A stretch of DNA of 64,000 nucleotides from Anaerolineaceae bacterium (lineage in GTDB: Bacteria; Chloroflexota; Anaerolineae; Anaerolineales; UBA11657). The notes beneath the pieces are model-generated. The model saw nothing but the letters and a program-made list of their open reading frames with translations. It had not been told where the DNA came from and did not search any database. The stretch covers positions 62,001 to 126,000 of the forward strand of contig BGOS01000027.1 in NCBI GenBank assembly GCA_003569365.1, in the 5' to 3' direction. The position numbers and the translations under genes are program-made. This document shows positions 1 through 11,387 of this stretch, in pieces. Each line of letters begins with the position of its first letter. Position 1 is the first letter of the stretch.

Positions 1-242
1 AAATCCGGGCGCCACCACATGAACACTTGAATGCTATACGACGGCGACGCCACTTGTGGCCATGCGCGTACAACGGGGGTAGGCACCGGGATCGCAGTTG
101 CGGTGGGCACCGGCAGCGGCGTGGGTGTGGGGCGCGCAAGCCACGGCGCTGAGCAGGCTGCAAGTATTGCGGCGAGCACACCAGCAGCCATAAAACTACT
201 GCGGCGCCAGAGCACGCTTAAGCGAGGGGCAAGGCGCTGCAT
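1..242 (-). CDS. Partial lipoprotein, 5' end only
   Basis: The reading frame opens at an ATG whose first base is 242 on the minus strand and stays open to the window edge, giving about 80 residues. An N-terminal basic stretch is followed by a hydrophobic run ending in a lipobox (LAAC) near residue 31, then a Pro/Thr-rich stalk. The last visible residues (YSIQVFMWWRPD) resemble the start of a secreted glycosidase-like barrel, as in the two genes downstream of it on the same chromosome stretch. That resemblance is inference. The gene runs in the same direction as its neighbours 354-1631 and 1709-4338, so it is probably a third member of a tandem family. Function beyond an exported lipoprotein cannot be assigned. 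Confidence 0.6.
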   Translation of the reverse strand, partial: MQRLAPRLSVLWRRSSFMAAGVLAAILAACSAPWLARPTPTPLPVPTATAIPVPTPVVRAWPQVASPSYSIQVFMWWRPD

Positions 243-353
243 CAAAATGTGTCCATCGCTGCCGAGTGCGGGCGGCTGGTCAGCTGCAATGGCAGAGTTG
301 TTCCGGTGCGCGCTGCGGTTGGCGCTAATGCGCAGGCGCACCAGTCGCGGCCG

Positions 354-1631
354 TTAGCCGGGCTGCATCGCAGCGCGCAGCGTATCGCAGGCCGGGCAGC
401 TTTCATTAGGCCGGATGATCGAGTAGCCCGCCTGCGGATCATCCGCGAGATCTTTTTTCAAGACGGCGAAGTCCATGTTGAACACAATGATCATGCGAAT
501 ATTGCCAGCGCTGCGCGCGAGCTTGACCGCAGCTCCCAGATACTCCGCCTGCTGCGCCACCTTCATGTTGATGGGCGGGTTCCATCTAAAGTTGGCCGGA
601 AGTGTGCCCCACTCTTCACCGCTCAGGTAACCCAGCTCGGTGAAGCAAAGCGGCTTGGTGCCGCCCAGAATTCCAAGGTACGTATCGAGCATGCCTTTGA
701 AGTAGCGTGTGTAATGTTGGGAGTTTCCGCGCGGGTCGCCGGAAGTGGCGCTGGGCGGCAGCAGCCCTTCGTTGTAGTGGATGCCGACGCAATCCAAATA
801 GTCGAGCGCACCGGACGCAACCATCTTCTCCAAAAACGGCTTGTCATCGCAGCCCAAAACGTCGCCGATTGAGCCGCAACCGCCGTTGAATGCGCCGGTG
901 GGTGAAAGCGCCGCGCTAATGACGAGTGTGTTGGGGTTGGCAGCCTTGATTCGCGTGTACGCCTTTTTCAGCAACTCTGTGTAGTAGGCGCCGCCCATTT
1001 TGTTGGGGGGCCACTCGCGGCTAAGGTTTGGCTCATTCCAAACTTCGATGGCGTCGGCGCCCTTGGTCGCCAGGCCTTCCAGAAACTTCAACAATTGTTC
1101 CTGGTAGTCCGGGTCAGTTACACGCATGTGGTTTGCGTTATCTTTAACGCTCAGCAAAATGCGGAAGTTGTTGCGGTGGGCGTTCTCGATGTCTGGCTTA
1201 AAGTCTTGCGTGATGTCGTAGGCCTGCAACTTCGCCCAAGTCATGCCGATGTTGTGCATTTTGTCTTGCGCCAACAGGCCACCATGAATGACCTGCCCGC
1301 CCAGCCCGAACACTTCTGCCACGGGCGCGAGAGTGGGCGTAACTTCCGGAATTGCGGTGGGCGCGATTGGTTCAATCAGCGGCAGCACATCCGGCGTTAC
1401 TTGTTGCGGCTCGGCAGCAGCGGTGGCGTCAGCTGCGGCTGCGGCCGCCACTTCCGGCATTGCGGTCGGTGCCGTGGCGGGCACGTCCATTCCGCCCAGC
1501 GCCCAGAAAAGCGTGGCAAATGTGCCCAATCCCACCACCAGCGTGAGCGACACCCAGGCTGTGATGAACATGCGCACATTTGGTGTATTTGGCTGCTTTT
1601 CGGCGGGCGGTTCAAAGTTCGGTTCTTGCAT
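354..1631 (-). CDS. Membrane-anchored glycoside-hydrolase-like protein (clan GH-A type)
   Basis: A 425-residue protein. Residues 1-20 are polar, 21-46 form one membrane segment, and about 50-105 are an Ala/Pro/Thr-rich stalk, so the C-terminal domain should lie outside the membrane. From residue 108 it looks like a TIM-barrel glycosidase. The motif EVWNEPN carries the probable acid/base Glu200, and CFTELGY carries the probable nucleophile Glu332. Such paired glutamates are typical of clan GH-A (families such as GH5 or GH39); I cannot assign family or substrate. The C terminus holds a CPAC motif shared with the neighbour. A weak ribosome site (TGGAGAC) precedes the ATG. It lies 77 bp downstream of the paralogue ending at 1709 and is likely co-transcribed. 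Confidence 0.8.
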   Translation of the reverse strand: MQEPNFEPPAEKQPNTPNVRMFITAWVSLTLVVGLGTFATLFWALGGMDVPATAPTAMPEVAAAAAADATAAAEPQQVTPDVLPLIEPIAPTAIPEVTPTLAPVAEVFGLGGQVIHGGLLAQDKMHNIGMTWAKLQAYDITQDFKPDIENAHRNNFRILLSVKDNANHMRVTDPDYQEQLLKFLEGLATKGADAIEVWNEPNLSREWPPNKMGGAYYTELLKKAYTRIKAANPNTLVISAALSPTGAFNGGCGSIGDVLGCDDKPFLEKMVASGALDYLDCVGIHYNEGLLPPSATSGDPRGNSQHYTRYFKGMLDTYLGILGGTKPLCFTELGYLSGEEWGTLPANFRWNPPINMKVAQQAEYLGAAVKLARSAGNIRMIIVFNMDFAVLKKDLADDPQAGYSIIRPNESCPACDTLRAAMQPG

Positions 1632-1708
1632 TTAGTCTCCAGTATTCGGCAACTGCCGGCAAATTGCGTGTTGAACGGTGCATATGCTGTGCCAGCGGGG
1701 CGCCCGTA

Positions 1709-4338
1709 TCATTGCATGCTGGCAGCCAGTGCGCCGCACGCGGGGCAGCTGCCATCGGGCCGGATTATGGCGTAGCCCGCCATCGGGTCATCGCCATAGT
1801 TGGCGTAATCCACGTTAAACACCATGATCATGCGCACGCGGCTGTTGGACCGCGCAAGGCGCACAGCCTCGCCAAGATACGCCGCCTGCTCAGCCACCGT
1901 GTTGTTAATGGGCGGCTTCCACAGGTAATGTTTGGGGACGTAGCCCCACTCCTGGCCGCTGAGGTAGCCGAGCTCGGTAAAGCACATTTGGCGGTTGCCG
2001 CCAAAGGCTGCTGAATAACGTTCAATCATGCCGGGAAAATAACGCGTGTAGTGGTCGTCACGCGGATCAACACCGCCCCCGTATGCAGAGGGTGGCACCA
2101 CTCCCTCATTGTAATGTATGCCCACGCAATCCAAATAATTGCCGGCACCGGCTCTGGCTATGCCGGCCACCCAGAAGGCATCATCGCAGCCACGGCTTGA
2201 GCAGCCGCCAAAGAAACCGGTGGGTGATGGCGCTGCGCTGATGACCAGCGTGTTGGGATTGGCAGCTTTGATGGCGTTATAGGCGGCGCGCAACAATGCA
2301 GTATAGCTTTTGGTGCTGATCTTTCCGGCGGGCCATTCGCGGTCGAGGTTTGGCTCGTTCCAGACCTCAATGGCATCAGCGCCTTGTGCAGCCAAAGTTG
2401 CAAGGTAAGCTGCAAATGTGGCGTGGTAAGCGGGCAGATGCGGCTGGTTGCGGTCGCCCACGGCGCTCAACAGCACTTTAAATCCCAGCGCATGTGCGTT
2501 TGCAATTGCGGCACCCATGTCATAGCCGGGCAGCGCTTGCAGCTTGACCCATGTCATACGGCTGGCGCGCATCTTGTCCGCTGGCGCAATGCCGCCATGT
2601 GTCACTTGTCCGCCAAGTTCAAACGGCCCAATCGGGCGCGCGGCCATGCTTGGCATAACCTGCGCCACCTCGGTCGCCTCTGCGCCAGCCGGCACATTTA
2701 CCGGTACGGTTCCCAGCGCCAGCGGCGTGCCAAGGTTAAGCATGGCGCGCACGGTGTAATCGCCAGCTTCGGCGGGTGTCCATTCAAAAGGCTCGCCAAG
2801 CGCGGTAGCCATTTCTAAAATCGTGTTGCTGTCGCGCTGCACTTGCCACGCAATGGTTGCAGCGCTGGCGGGCATGTCTTGCATGCCGCGATATTGGGCG
2901 AGAGTCTCTGCCAGCCCGCCCGCAGGCGCAGCAAAGTAACCGGAGACTGATACACCGCCAAGCTGTAGTTGCTGCGCCAGCTGCAGCTGCTGGGCCAGTG
3001 CCGCCGTTGTTGTGTGCAGCAGCGTGCGTTTGCTGCCGTCCGCAGCCGTATAGCTGAAGCTTAGTGCACCCCAGCGGGCGTCTGTGCCGGGCTGGTTGCT
3101 CAAGGTGAAGTTGGTTGGAGTGGCAATTGCCAGTGCGCTGTTTGCAGCGGGCAATAGATTGGCGGACAGCCACTGCAGCTCCTCGGCAGCTGGTACAGTG
3201 CGCACGCTGGCTGCATTCAGCTCTACGCTGCCAAAATTTATTTGCAGCCGCAAGCGGCGGCGGCCGCTGGCACGCGCAGCTGCGTTGATGGTTTGCCGGA
3301 GGGCTGCTTCATCTGCTGCCATCAATCCGCTTTCAAACCGCAGTTCAATCCAGTCGGCTTCGGCGCCAAGGCTGCGCAGATCGTATCCGTTTGCATTCGG
3401 GTCAGCACCGGCAGTGGCGGGCACCACCACGCCCAGCTGCTTTTGCTGCGCGTGCAGCAGGGCGGCGAGTTCGCGAATGAAGGCGGACCACTCTGCGCGC
3501 AGTGCCGGCTGCAGTGAGCCATAGTCCAGCACCACACCATGGTGGGAACTGTTGGTGGCCAGGTCCCGCAAGCCATTAAATTCAGCTGGCGCGCGGCTGG
3601 GCTGGCAAGCATGGCCGCCACAATGCTGGTGCCTTCGTTCTCTGGCGCGCGCACTATCGGCATCACGCGCTGGCCGGCTGCCGGTGTAATGCCGTCTGCC
3701 AATGTGCCCCGCAGGCTGCCGTCTTTTTGCAACAGCAGGCCGGCGGGGAACACCACTTCCAGTGCAGTGCTTGATGCGGCAAATGTTTCGCCAGCTTCCA
3801 GCACACCTCCCACAATTGGGGGCGCCGGCACCCCGCGCACGATTGCAACCGCGCGCGGCATGCCGGCAATCTCGGTTTGCAATTCCGCAGTGCTCAGCAG
3901 CGATGGAACAAAGCGCCATGTGTTGCCGTCCCACGCGTGCAGTTCCAAGAGTTCCGCGTCTGTGGCTGCGGGTGGCAACGGAATGCTTAGCGCCACGCGG
4001 GCTGGCAGCGCACCGGTTGTTTCGATCTGGAAGATTGGCCCGGCGGCCGAGCTGAATTCCGGCAGCTTTCCGTTGGCTGCTTGCCGGCTGAATGCAGCGG
4101 CAGTGAGCTCGCGAATGCTGAATTTGAAATCCTGACCCGCTTTGCCGAGCGGTTGTAGGCGCAGCCCGAAATTGTTTTCAACGACGACGGCTGGTGCCGG
4201 CACGGAAACTGCAGCCGGTGGGGAAGACTGGCGCGCAAATGCAACCGCGGCAAAAATGAGAGTGCCACCACCGGCAAAAACAAACAGTGCGCTAAGCGCA
4301 GATATCGCAAACGGATGTATTCGTGAGGGCATTTGCAT
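1709..4338 (-). CDS. Glycoside-hydrolase-like protein, paralogue of the gene at 354-1631; frameshifted
   Basis: Two overlapping frames make one protein of about 875 residues. The first frame runs from the ATG at 4338 (alternative ATG 4332) with a membrane anchor (FAISALSALFVFAGG) and then a long beta-rich region. The second runs to the TGA at 1709 and holds the barrel with WNEPN and CFTELGY, closely like the downstream gene, and the same C-terminal CPAC motif. Sensible sequence leaves frame one and enters frame two near 3585-3615: frame one reads ...MLASPAAR, frame two continues ...APAEFNGLRDLA. The shift is -1. It may be a sequencing deletion, a real mutation or a programmed shift; I see no slippery heptamer. 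Compared with its paralogue it has an extra N-terminal module of about 450 residues. Confidence 0.7.
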
Positions 4339-4355
4339 TTGAATGCGCGGGGTGC

Positions 4356-4389
4356 AAAAAAAACGGCGACTGCATTGCTGCACGTCGCC
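4356..4389 (-). terminator. Intrinsic terminator-like hairpin in a gene leader
   Basis: Read on the minus strand, GGCGAC + TGCA pairs with TGCA + GTCGCC around a four-base loop with one bulged base, followed by eight T residues. This is a canonical rho-independent terminator. It sits after the gene ending at 4438 but also only 18 nt upstream of the next start codon (4338), and downstream of a good promoter at 4402-4430. It could therefore end the upstream transcript, attenuate the downstream gene, or both. Confidence 0.75.
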
Positions 4390-4401
4390 TGATTGCATCG
4401 G

Positions 4402-4430
4402 ATTTTAGCATTCTGCCCACACTCCCGCAA
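4402..4430 (-). promoter_or_regulatory. Predicted sigma-70-type promoter for the gene starting at 4338
   Basis: On the minus strand TTGCGG (4430-4425) and TAAAAT (4407-4402) are separated by exactly 17 nt. Transcription would start near 4395 and read straight into the terminator-like hairpin before reaching the start codon. Prediction from sequence only. Confidence 0.5.
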
Positions 4431-4437
4431 TCGGGTG

Positions 4438-5379
4438 TCAATCAGTGAGCTGCAGTAAATCCCATGTGGTTGGATTTCCGAGATCGCGACCCGGCGTGCT
4501 GGACAGCAAAGTCTGCTGGTCGGCTGTGTTTGGCAGGTCATTATCAGACACAGATATCACAAAGCCGAAGATTCGGTTGTCTGCAATTGCAACTCCCAGC
4601 GCGCTCCAGGGAATTGCGGCCTCCAGCTGGTAACCACCATCGGTGGGGCGCGCTGCAACCAGCACTTCTGGCAGGCTGGCCGCTTGCTCTAACGGATACC
4701 AGCGGTAAGCCTGTGCGAACGGCGCGTTTGCCTGCAATGCCCCCGGTGACAGGCCAATTTGATAATCATCAAAGTTCGGGTAAGGAAAGTCCGCGTCAAC
4801 CACCAGATTGGCATCCAGTAAAAGATCCACGCCGTCACCCTTGAACAAGTCGCGCCCCTGTTCGGTCTGCACGTGCGCATCATCCGTCACATTCAGCGCC
4901 AGATACAAATTGTTGCTGTCCCATGCAGCCGCAAATGTTGCGCTCAGGTCAGCGCTGCCGCTCCAATTCTCCGGCTTGTAAATCACATTTGCAATCTGCC
5001 CGTAAAGTTCGGGCCAGTCGCTGATGTCGCCGTCAATGTTTGGCGGCGTGCCGGCGTACGCAGCCAAAAATGTTTGCGCGTTCGGGCGCAGGCTCGCAAT
5101 ATCCGGCAGTGCCGCCGTAGGGGCTGCTTCTGCAGTGAGGAATGGCAGCAGCGTGGGCAACGGCGTGATGCCGAGCGGTGCCGGTAGTTGTGCAGGCAGT
5201 TGCGGCTGCCCGGCTGCTGCGGTGGGTGCTGCCGTGGCTTGCGGCGCAAGCTGCCCATTGTCTGCAGCTGCCAATGCAAAGCTGCACGCCATGCTGCTGC
5301 CCAGCAATGCCACAATTGGCACCAGCACCCAACGGCGTTGCGCAGGCCACCCGCAGTGCATTGACCGGACAGCTTGCAT
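4438..5379 (-). CDS. Exported protein with CBM9-like carbohydrate-binding domain
   Basis: About 313 residues from the ATG at 5379; a longer frame begins at 5454 but would overlap the divergent gene at 5443, so 5379 (or 5361) is preferred. A basic N terminus and hydrophobic segment end near Ser-Met-Ala-Cys at residue 32, an imperfect lipobox, followed by an Ala/Pro/Thr stalk. From about residue 100 the sequence reads PPNIDGDISDWPEL, then AAWDSNNLYLALNVTDD and GDGVDLLLDAN, the pattern of the family 9 carbohydrate-binding (DOMON-like) fold. It likely binds glycans at the cell surface, fitting the neighbouring glycosidase-like genes. No catalytic residues are recognised. Confidence 0.7.
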   Translation of the reverse strand: MQAVRSMHCGWPAQRRWVLVPIVALLGSSMACSFALAAADNGQLAPQATAAPTAAAGQPQLPAQLPAPLGITPLPTLLPFLTAEAAPTAALPDIASLRPNAQTFLAAYAGTPPNIDGDISDWPELYGQIANVIYKPENWSGSADLSATFAAAWDSNNLYLALNVTDDAHVQTEQGRDLFKGDGVDLLLDANLVVDADFPYPNFDDYQIGLSPGALQANAPFAQAYRWYPLEQAASLPEVLVAARPTDGGYQLEAAIPWSALGVAIADNRIFGFVISVSDNDLPNTADQQTLLSSTPGRDLGNPTTWDLLQLTD

Positions 5380-5442
5380 CGTCAATAATTCTGCAAGGGC
5401 TTGGCGCGTGCGCGCGGTGCAGCCCGCAAGGACGGAAATATT

Positions 5443-5955
5443 ATGAACTGGCAAGTTGTGGGTGCGGTGGTTTTGATTTTTGTTTTGCGTGTCGCCAACA
5501 TGTCACTGGATACGCTGCGGCTTGTGCTGGTGGTGCGCGGGCAGCGCCTGCTGGCTGCCGCGGCCGGATTTTTTGAGGCGCTGATTTTTGTGCTTGTGCT
5601 GGGCCAAGTGCTGCGCGACCTCACCAATATCTGGAATGTACTGGCGTATTCTAGCGGGTACTCAGGCGGCATTCTGGTTGGCATGTGGCTCGAGGAGCGC
5701 CTTGCACTGGGCTTCGGGCATGTGCGTGTGATCACGGCGCCGGACAAGGCTGTTGCCGCAACGCTGCGCGCCATGGGTTTCGCGGTGACCGAGCTGCGCG
5801 GCCAGGGGCGCTCGGGTGAGGTGAGCGTCATCAATTGCACTGTGCAGCGCCGCGATGTGGGGCGCGTGCAAGCGGCCATCAAGGCTGTGGACGAAGCCGC
5901 CTTCATTACCGTGGATGAGATTAGGCCGCTGCATCGCGGCTTTTGGCCATCCTGA
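5443..5955 (+). CDS. UPF0316 (DUF2179/DUF5698) membrane protein
   Basis: A 170-residue protein from the ATG at 5443, chosen because AAGGACGG lies just upstream; a longer frame opens at 5401. The N-terminal half has about three membrane segments. The signature SLDTLRLVLVVRG near residues 18-30 and the soluble C-terminal half are typical of the UPF0316 family. The soluble half resembles the DUF2179 domain also found in other bacterial membrane proteins, proposed to sense a small ligand. Biochemical function is not established. It is transcribed divergently from the CBM9-like gene, with about 63 bp between the starts. Confidence 0.8.
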   Translation: MNWQVVGAVVLIFVLRVANMSLDTLRLVLVVRGQRLLAAAAGFFEALIFVLVLGQVLRDLTNIWNVLAYSSGYSGGILVGMWLEERLALGFGHVRVITAPDKAVAATLRAMGFAVTELRGQGRSGEVSVINCTVQRRDVGRVQAAIKAVDEAAFITVDEIRPLHRGFWPS

Positions 5956-6241
5956 TTTAGCTGGCGCGGCGTGAATTTGAGTGCGCGGTGCCATAGCTGC
6001 CGCACCCCAAAATGTTCGCCGCGCAAACCAATCAGCTGGCTGGTCCGCGCCAGTGTTGCCTGTGACCAAACTGAAAGTGTACCCAAACAACCACATAGGG
6101 CTGCGCACGCAAAATCAGCTATTGATGCGCCGGGCCTGACCTCCGGGCTGTGAGGCAGGTGTGCTGCCGGGAGCGCGCTGCGGGTTTCGGCAACTACAGA
6201 TATGCGGCGCGTGCCCGCACCAGCGCGCTGCCGTCTATAAA

Positions 6242-8725
<2,484 letters not shown>

Positions 8726-8954
8726 AGGCTTGTTTCCCCAAAATCAGGTAACGCTTGGAGTGTACCCGTGGAACTCGAACTTGATAACTCGTAATTTATC
8801 GGCGTGAAGTAAGAGCTTCGTTAGCGCGGACACGCGGAGTTGCCCGTGCCGTCCCCGCGCTTCTGTGTGAAACCAGCGGATCGGCCGTAAATTCCGCAGT
8901 TTTCGGGGCTTTGGCAGGCGGAGGTCTGGGGCATGCCCGTGCTGTAAAGTTTCA

Positions 8955-10130
8955 TCAGAGGGCTTGATGCAAGATCGCTGCCAGCTCGCCGTCCAATAGC
9001 GGCAGTGAATTGCCCTGCATGCTGCTGGAGGCTTGGGCTTTGGACACCAGCTCCGGAATGAGTAGCGGCGTCAGGCCACACTCTGCGAGCGGGGCGATGC
9101 CCATCTCGGTGGCAAGTGCAGCCACCCACGCAGCGCCGTCGGCCGGCTGCGCCTGCGGGTTTCCGGTCAACCACTGCGCAATTTCGGCGTAGCGCTGCAG
9201 CGCGGACGCGTTTGGCGAGCGCTGCTTCAGTGCCTGCACATTGGCAGACATTACAAGTGGCAGCAGCCGGGCACAGATGCTGCCGTGCGCTGCCGGCAAG
9301 CTGCCGCCCAGCACCGCTGCCAGCCCATGCACTGCACCAAGGCGCGCGTTGGCCAGAGCCAGGCCGCCGCACACACTGGCTAGCGCCATGTCTTCGCGCG
9401 CAGCCAGATCAGTGCCGTTGTGCCACGCCTGCCGCAGACTGCGCGCAGCGCGCGGCAGCGCCATGCGCACCAGCGCATCCGTAAGCGGGTTGGCGCGCGG
9501 CGAAACATACGGCTCGATCAGCTGTGTGAGCGCGTCCATGCCGGTGCTGGCAGTTATTGCCGGCGGCAGGCCCAGTGTGAGCTGCGGGTCCACCAGCGCC
9601 ACGCGCGGCAGCAGAAACGCGCTGCGCAAACTAACCTTGATTTTTTGAGCGGGCACCGACATGACAGAGTTGCGCGTGACTTCCGCGCCAGTGCCCGCGG
9701 TGGTGGGCACAGCGATGCAGGCAACTGCCGGATTTGCCAGCGGCTGCCCGCGGCCGGCCACTTCCACATAGTCAAGCAGGTCGCCCGTGTTAGTGAGCAG
9801 TGCAGCCACCGCCTTGGCGGTGTCCAGTACGCTGCCGCCGCCCAAGCCGATCACCACATCGCATTTTGCAGCCCGCGCCTGCGCCACAGCGGCGGCAACG
9901 CTGCTAAGCGTTGGCTCGCCATGCACTTGCAAGAGCTCCACTTGCAGCCCGTGCGCAGCCAGCTGCGTTTGCAAGCCAGCGGCTGCGTCAGCGCGGCTGC
10001 CAATTGCCAGCAGCACCTTGCGCCCCATGCCGCTGGCAAGTTCCGGCAGCTGCTGCAATGTGCCGCACCCAAAGATGATGCGCGTGGCAGTTGCAAACTC
10101 AAACTGTGGCTGCGGTGCGTGGGCTTCCAT
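8955..10130 (-). CDS. Iron-type (group III) alcohol dehydrogenase family protein
   Basis: A 391-residue protein from the ATG at 10130; the longer frame to 10241 would overlap the upstream gene and adds no conserved sequence. The dinucleotide-binding motif GLGGGS is at residues 95-100. Fe-ADH family metal ligands are D199, H268 (AVHG) and H282 (AHG). The fourth usual ligand, a His four residues after the Asp, is Gln203 here (GMDALTQLIEP). Members of this superfamily reduce aldehydes or ketones with NAD(P)H, or are maleylacetate reductases; the substrate is not predictable. It lies 37 bp downstream of the decarboxylase gene in the same direction and is probably co-transcribed, which may mean it acts on an isoprenoid-related alcohol (inference). 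Confidence 0.85.
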   Translation of the reverse strand: MEAHAPQPQFEFATATRIIFGCGTLQQLPELASGMGRKVLLAIGSRADAAAGLQTQLAAHGLQVELLQVHGEPTLSSVAAAVAQARAAKCDVVIGLGGGSVLDTAKAVAALLTNTGDLLDYVEVAGRGQPLANPAVACIAVPTTAGTGAEVTRNSVMSVPAQKIKVSLRSAFLLPRVALVDPQLTLGLPPAITASTGMDALTQLIEPYVSPRANPLTDALVRMALPRAARSLRQAWHNGTDLAAREDMALASVCGGLALANARLGAVHGLAAVLGGSLPAAHGSICARLLPLVMSANVQALKQRSPNASALQRYAEIAQWLTGNPQAQPADGAAWVAALATEMGIAPLAECGLTPLLIPELVSKAQASSSMQGNSLPLLDGELAAILHQAL

Positions 10131-10167
10131 CAAGCTGCGCGGTGGGGGAGAACCGGCTGCATCGCAG

Positions 10168-11355
10168 CTAGGACTCGAGCTGCTGGCGCGCCACAAGCGC
10201 GTCCACTGTTTGGGCGGGCCCACCGATGCTGCCGCGCACAACTGCAGCGCCCGGCAGTGTGGCGTTGATTGCCTGTGCCACGGCGTCCGCGTGCTGGGCG
10301 CTGGTTATAAACACGGCCGTCGGGCCGGTGTCTGTGCTGCAGTACACCGGCGTGCCGGCGCTGCGCAGCGTATTGCACATGCGAAAGAGCGTGATGTTCT
10401 CAGGCTCCCACGCAAATATTTTGTTGGCGCGGCTGCCGGACATGGTGATGCCGTGCAGCCGGATGCTGTCCAGCTCCGCCCACTCGCCAAGACATTGCCA
10501 GTCGCCGCGCTGCGCTGCAACAATGCACTGCAGCACCTCGGCCGTGCGGCTTTGCAGCCACGCGCCAAAGAAGCTGCTGCGCGGCGCATCCATGTGCGCG
10601 GCTTCGGTGCGCAGCCCGGCGCGCGAGGGCAGCGGCACCGTAAGCAGGCGCACATCGCGCAGCGCATCTTGCATGTCGAGCCGCACGGCATAAGAGTCCG
10701 CGTGTGGAATACCGGGATAAGAGAGCCAGAGTGCCAGCCCGCCGGCTGCGCTGCGGCAGCCAGAGCCGGCGAGCAAACGCGCTGTGCACGTGAGCAAGCG
10801 CGGGTGAGCGCCCAGTTCCGGACCAAATGCGGCTGTGAGCGCAGCCATGGCGAGTGCGGCCGAGCCGGATGCGCTGGTGCCGAGCCCCTTCGCGCTGCCG
10901 TCCGCTGCGCTGCCATTTAACTGGTTGCGCGTGAGCACGCGCGCGCGGCTGCTGATGCGTGCCTGCTCGCGCACAAACTCTAGGCAGCGCACAACGCGCT
11001 CAAGTTCACGGCCGCCGGCCGGCACGCCGCCAATTGTTACTTCGTCGGCAGCCAGCCGGGGATCAAACTGGACCCATGTGAGCGTCTGGGCTGCGTCATT
11101 GTTGAGGGAAATGCTGGGCAGATAGGCGGTGCGCCAGTCCCAATCTGCGAGCCCGTGATACTTAAGCACACCCTGCATCACGAACGCGCGCGCAGCGGCA
11201 ATGCCTTCAGGGTTGCCGGCCGGCAGCGGCTGCGGGTAGGGTGGCGCTGCCAGGCCTGCCGCTTGCAGCGCTTCAAGAATTGCGGCATGCCCGGTGCGCA
11301 GCGCCGGCACCAGCTCCGCGCATTCTTCGGGCACGCTGGTGGGCATGCCGAACAC
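10168..11355 (-). CDS. Diphosphomevalonate/phosphomevalonate decarboxylase family protein
   Basis: A 395-residue GHMP-kinase-fold protein starting at GTG 11355. The ATP-binding loop is GLGTSASGS; GSGCRS corresponds to the GSACRS phosphate-binding motif of mevalonate diphosphate decarboxylases; DSIRLH and STDTGPTAV match the conserved C-terminal regions, the latter with the catalytic Asp. The N-terminal motif is KYHG instead of the classical KYWGK. Chloroflexota such as Roseiflexus are known to use a phosphomevalonate decarboxylase, which makes isopentenyl phosphate in an alternative mevalonate pathway; this protein may belong to that type, but substrate choice cannot be read with certainty. 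The start lies 7 nt after an extended -10 (TGCTAAAAT), so the mRNA is probably leaderless. Confidence 0.82.
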   Translation of the reverse strand: MFGMPTSVPEECAELVPALRTGHAAILEALQAAGLAAPPYPQPLPAGNPEGIAAARAFVMQGVLKYHGLADWDWRTAYLPSISLNNDAAQTLTWVQFDPRLAADEVTIGGVPAGGRELERVVRCLEFVREQARISSRARVLTRNQLNGSAADGSAKGLGTSASGSAALAMAALTAAFGPELGAHPRLLTCTARLLAGSGCRSAAGGLALWLSYPGIPHADSYAVRLDMQDALRDVRLLTVPLPSRAGLRTEAAHMDAPRSSFFGAWLQSRTAEVLQCIVAAQRGDWQCLGEWAELDSIRLHGITMSGSRANKIFAWEPENITLFRMCNTLRSAGTPVYCSTDTGPTAVFITSAQHADAVAQAINATLPGAAVVRGSIGGPAQTVDALVARQQLES

Positions 11356-11361
11356 ATTTGC

Positions 11362-11380
11362 ATTTTAGCATGGGTATACT
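11362..11380. promoter_or_regulatory. Divergent leaderless promoter pair
   Basis: Minus strand: TGCTAAAAT with the -10 hexamer at 11367-11362, placing +1 at about 11355, the first base of the GTG of the decarboxylase gene. Plus strand: TATACT at 11375-11380, placing +1 at about 11387-11388, the GTG of the next gene. Only 32 bp separate the two start codons, so both -35 regions must lie inside the opposite gene. Confidence 0.55.
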
Positions 11381-11387
11381 CTGCGCC

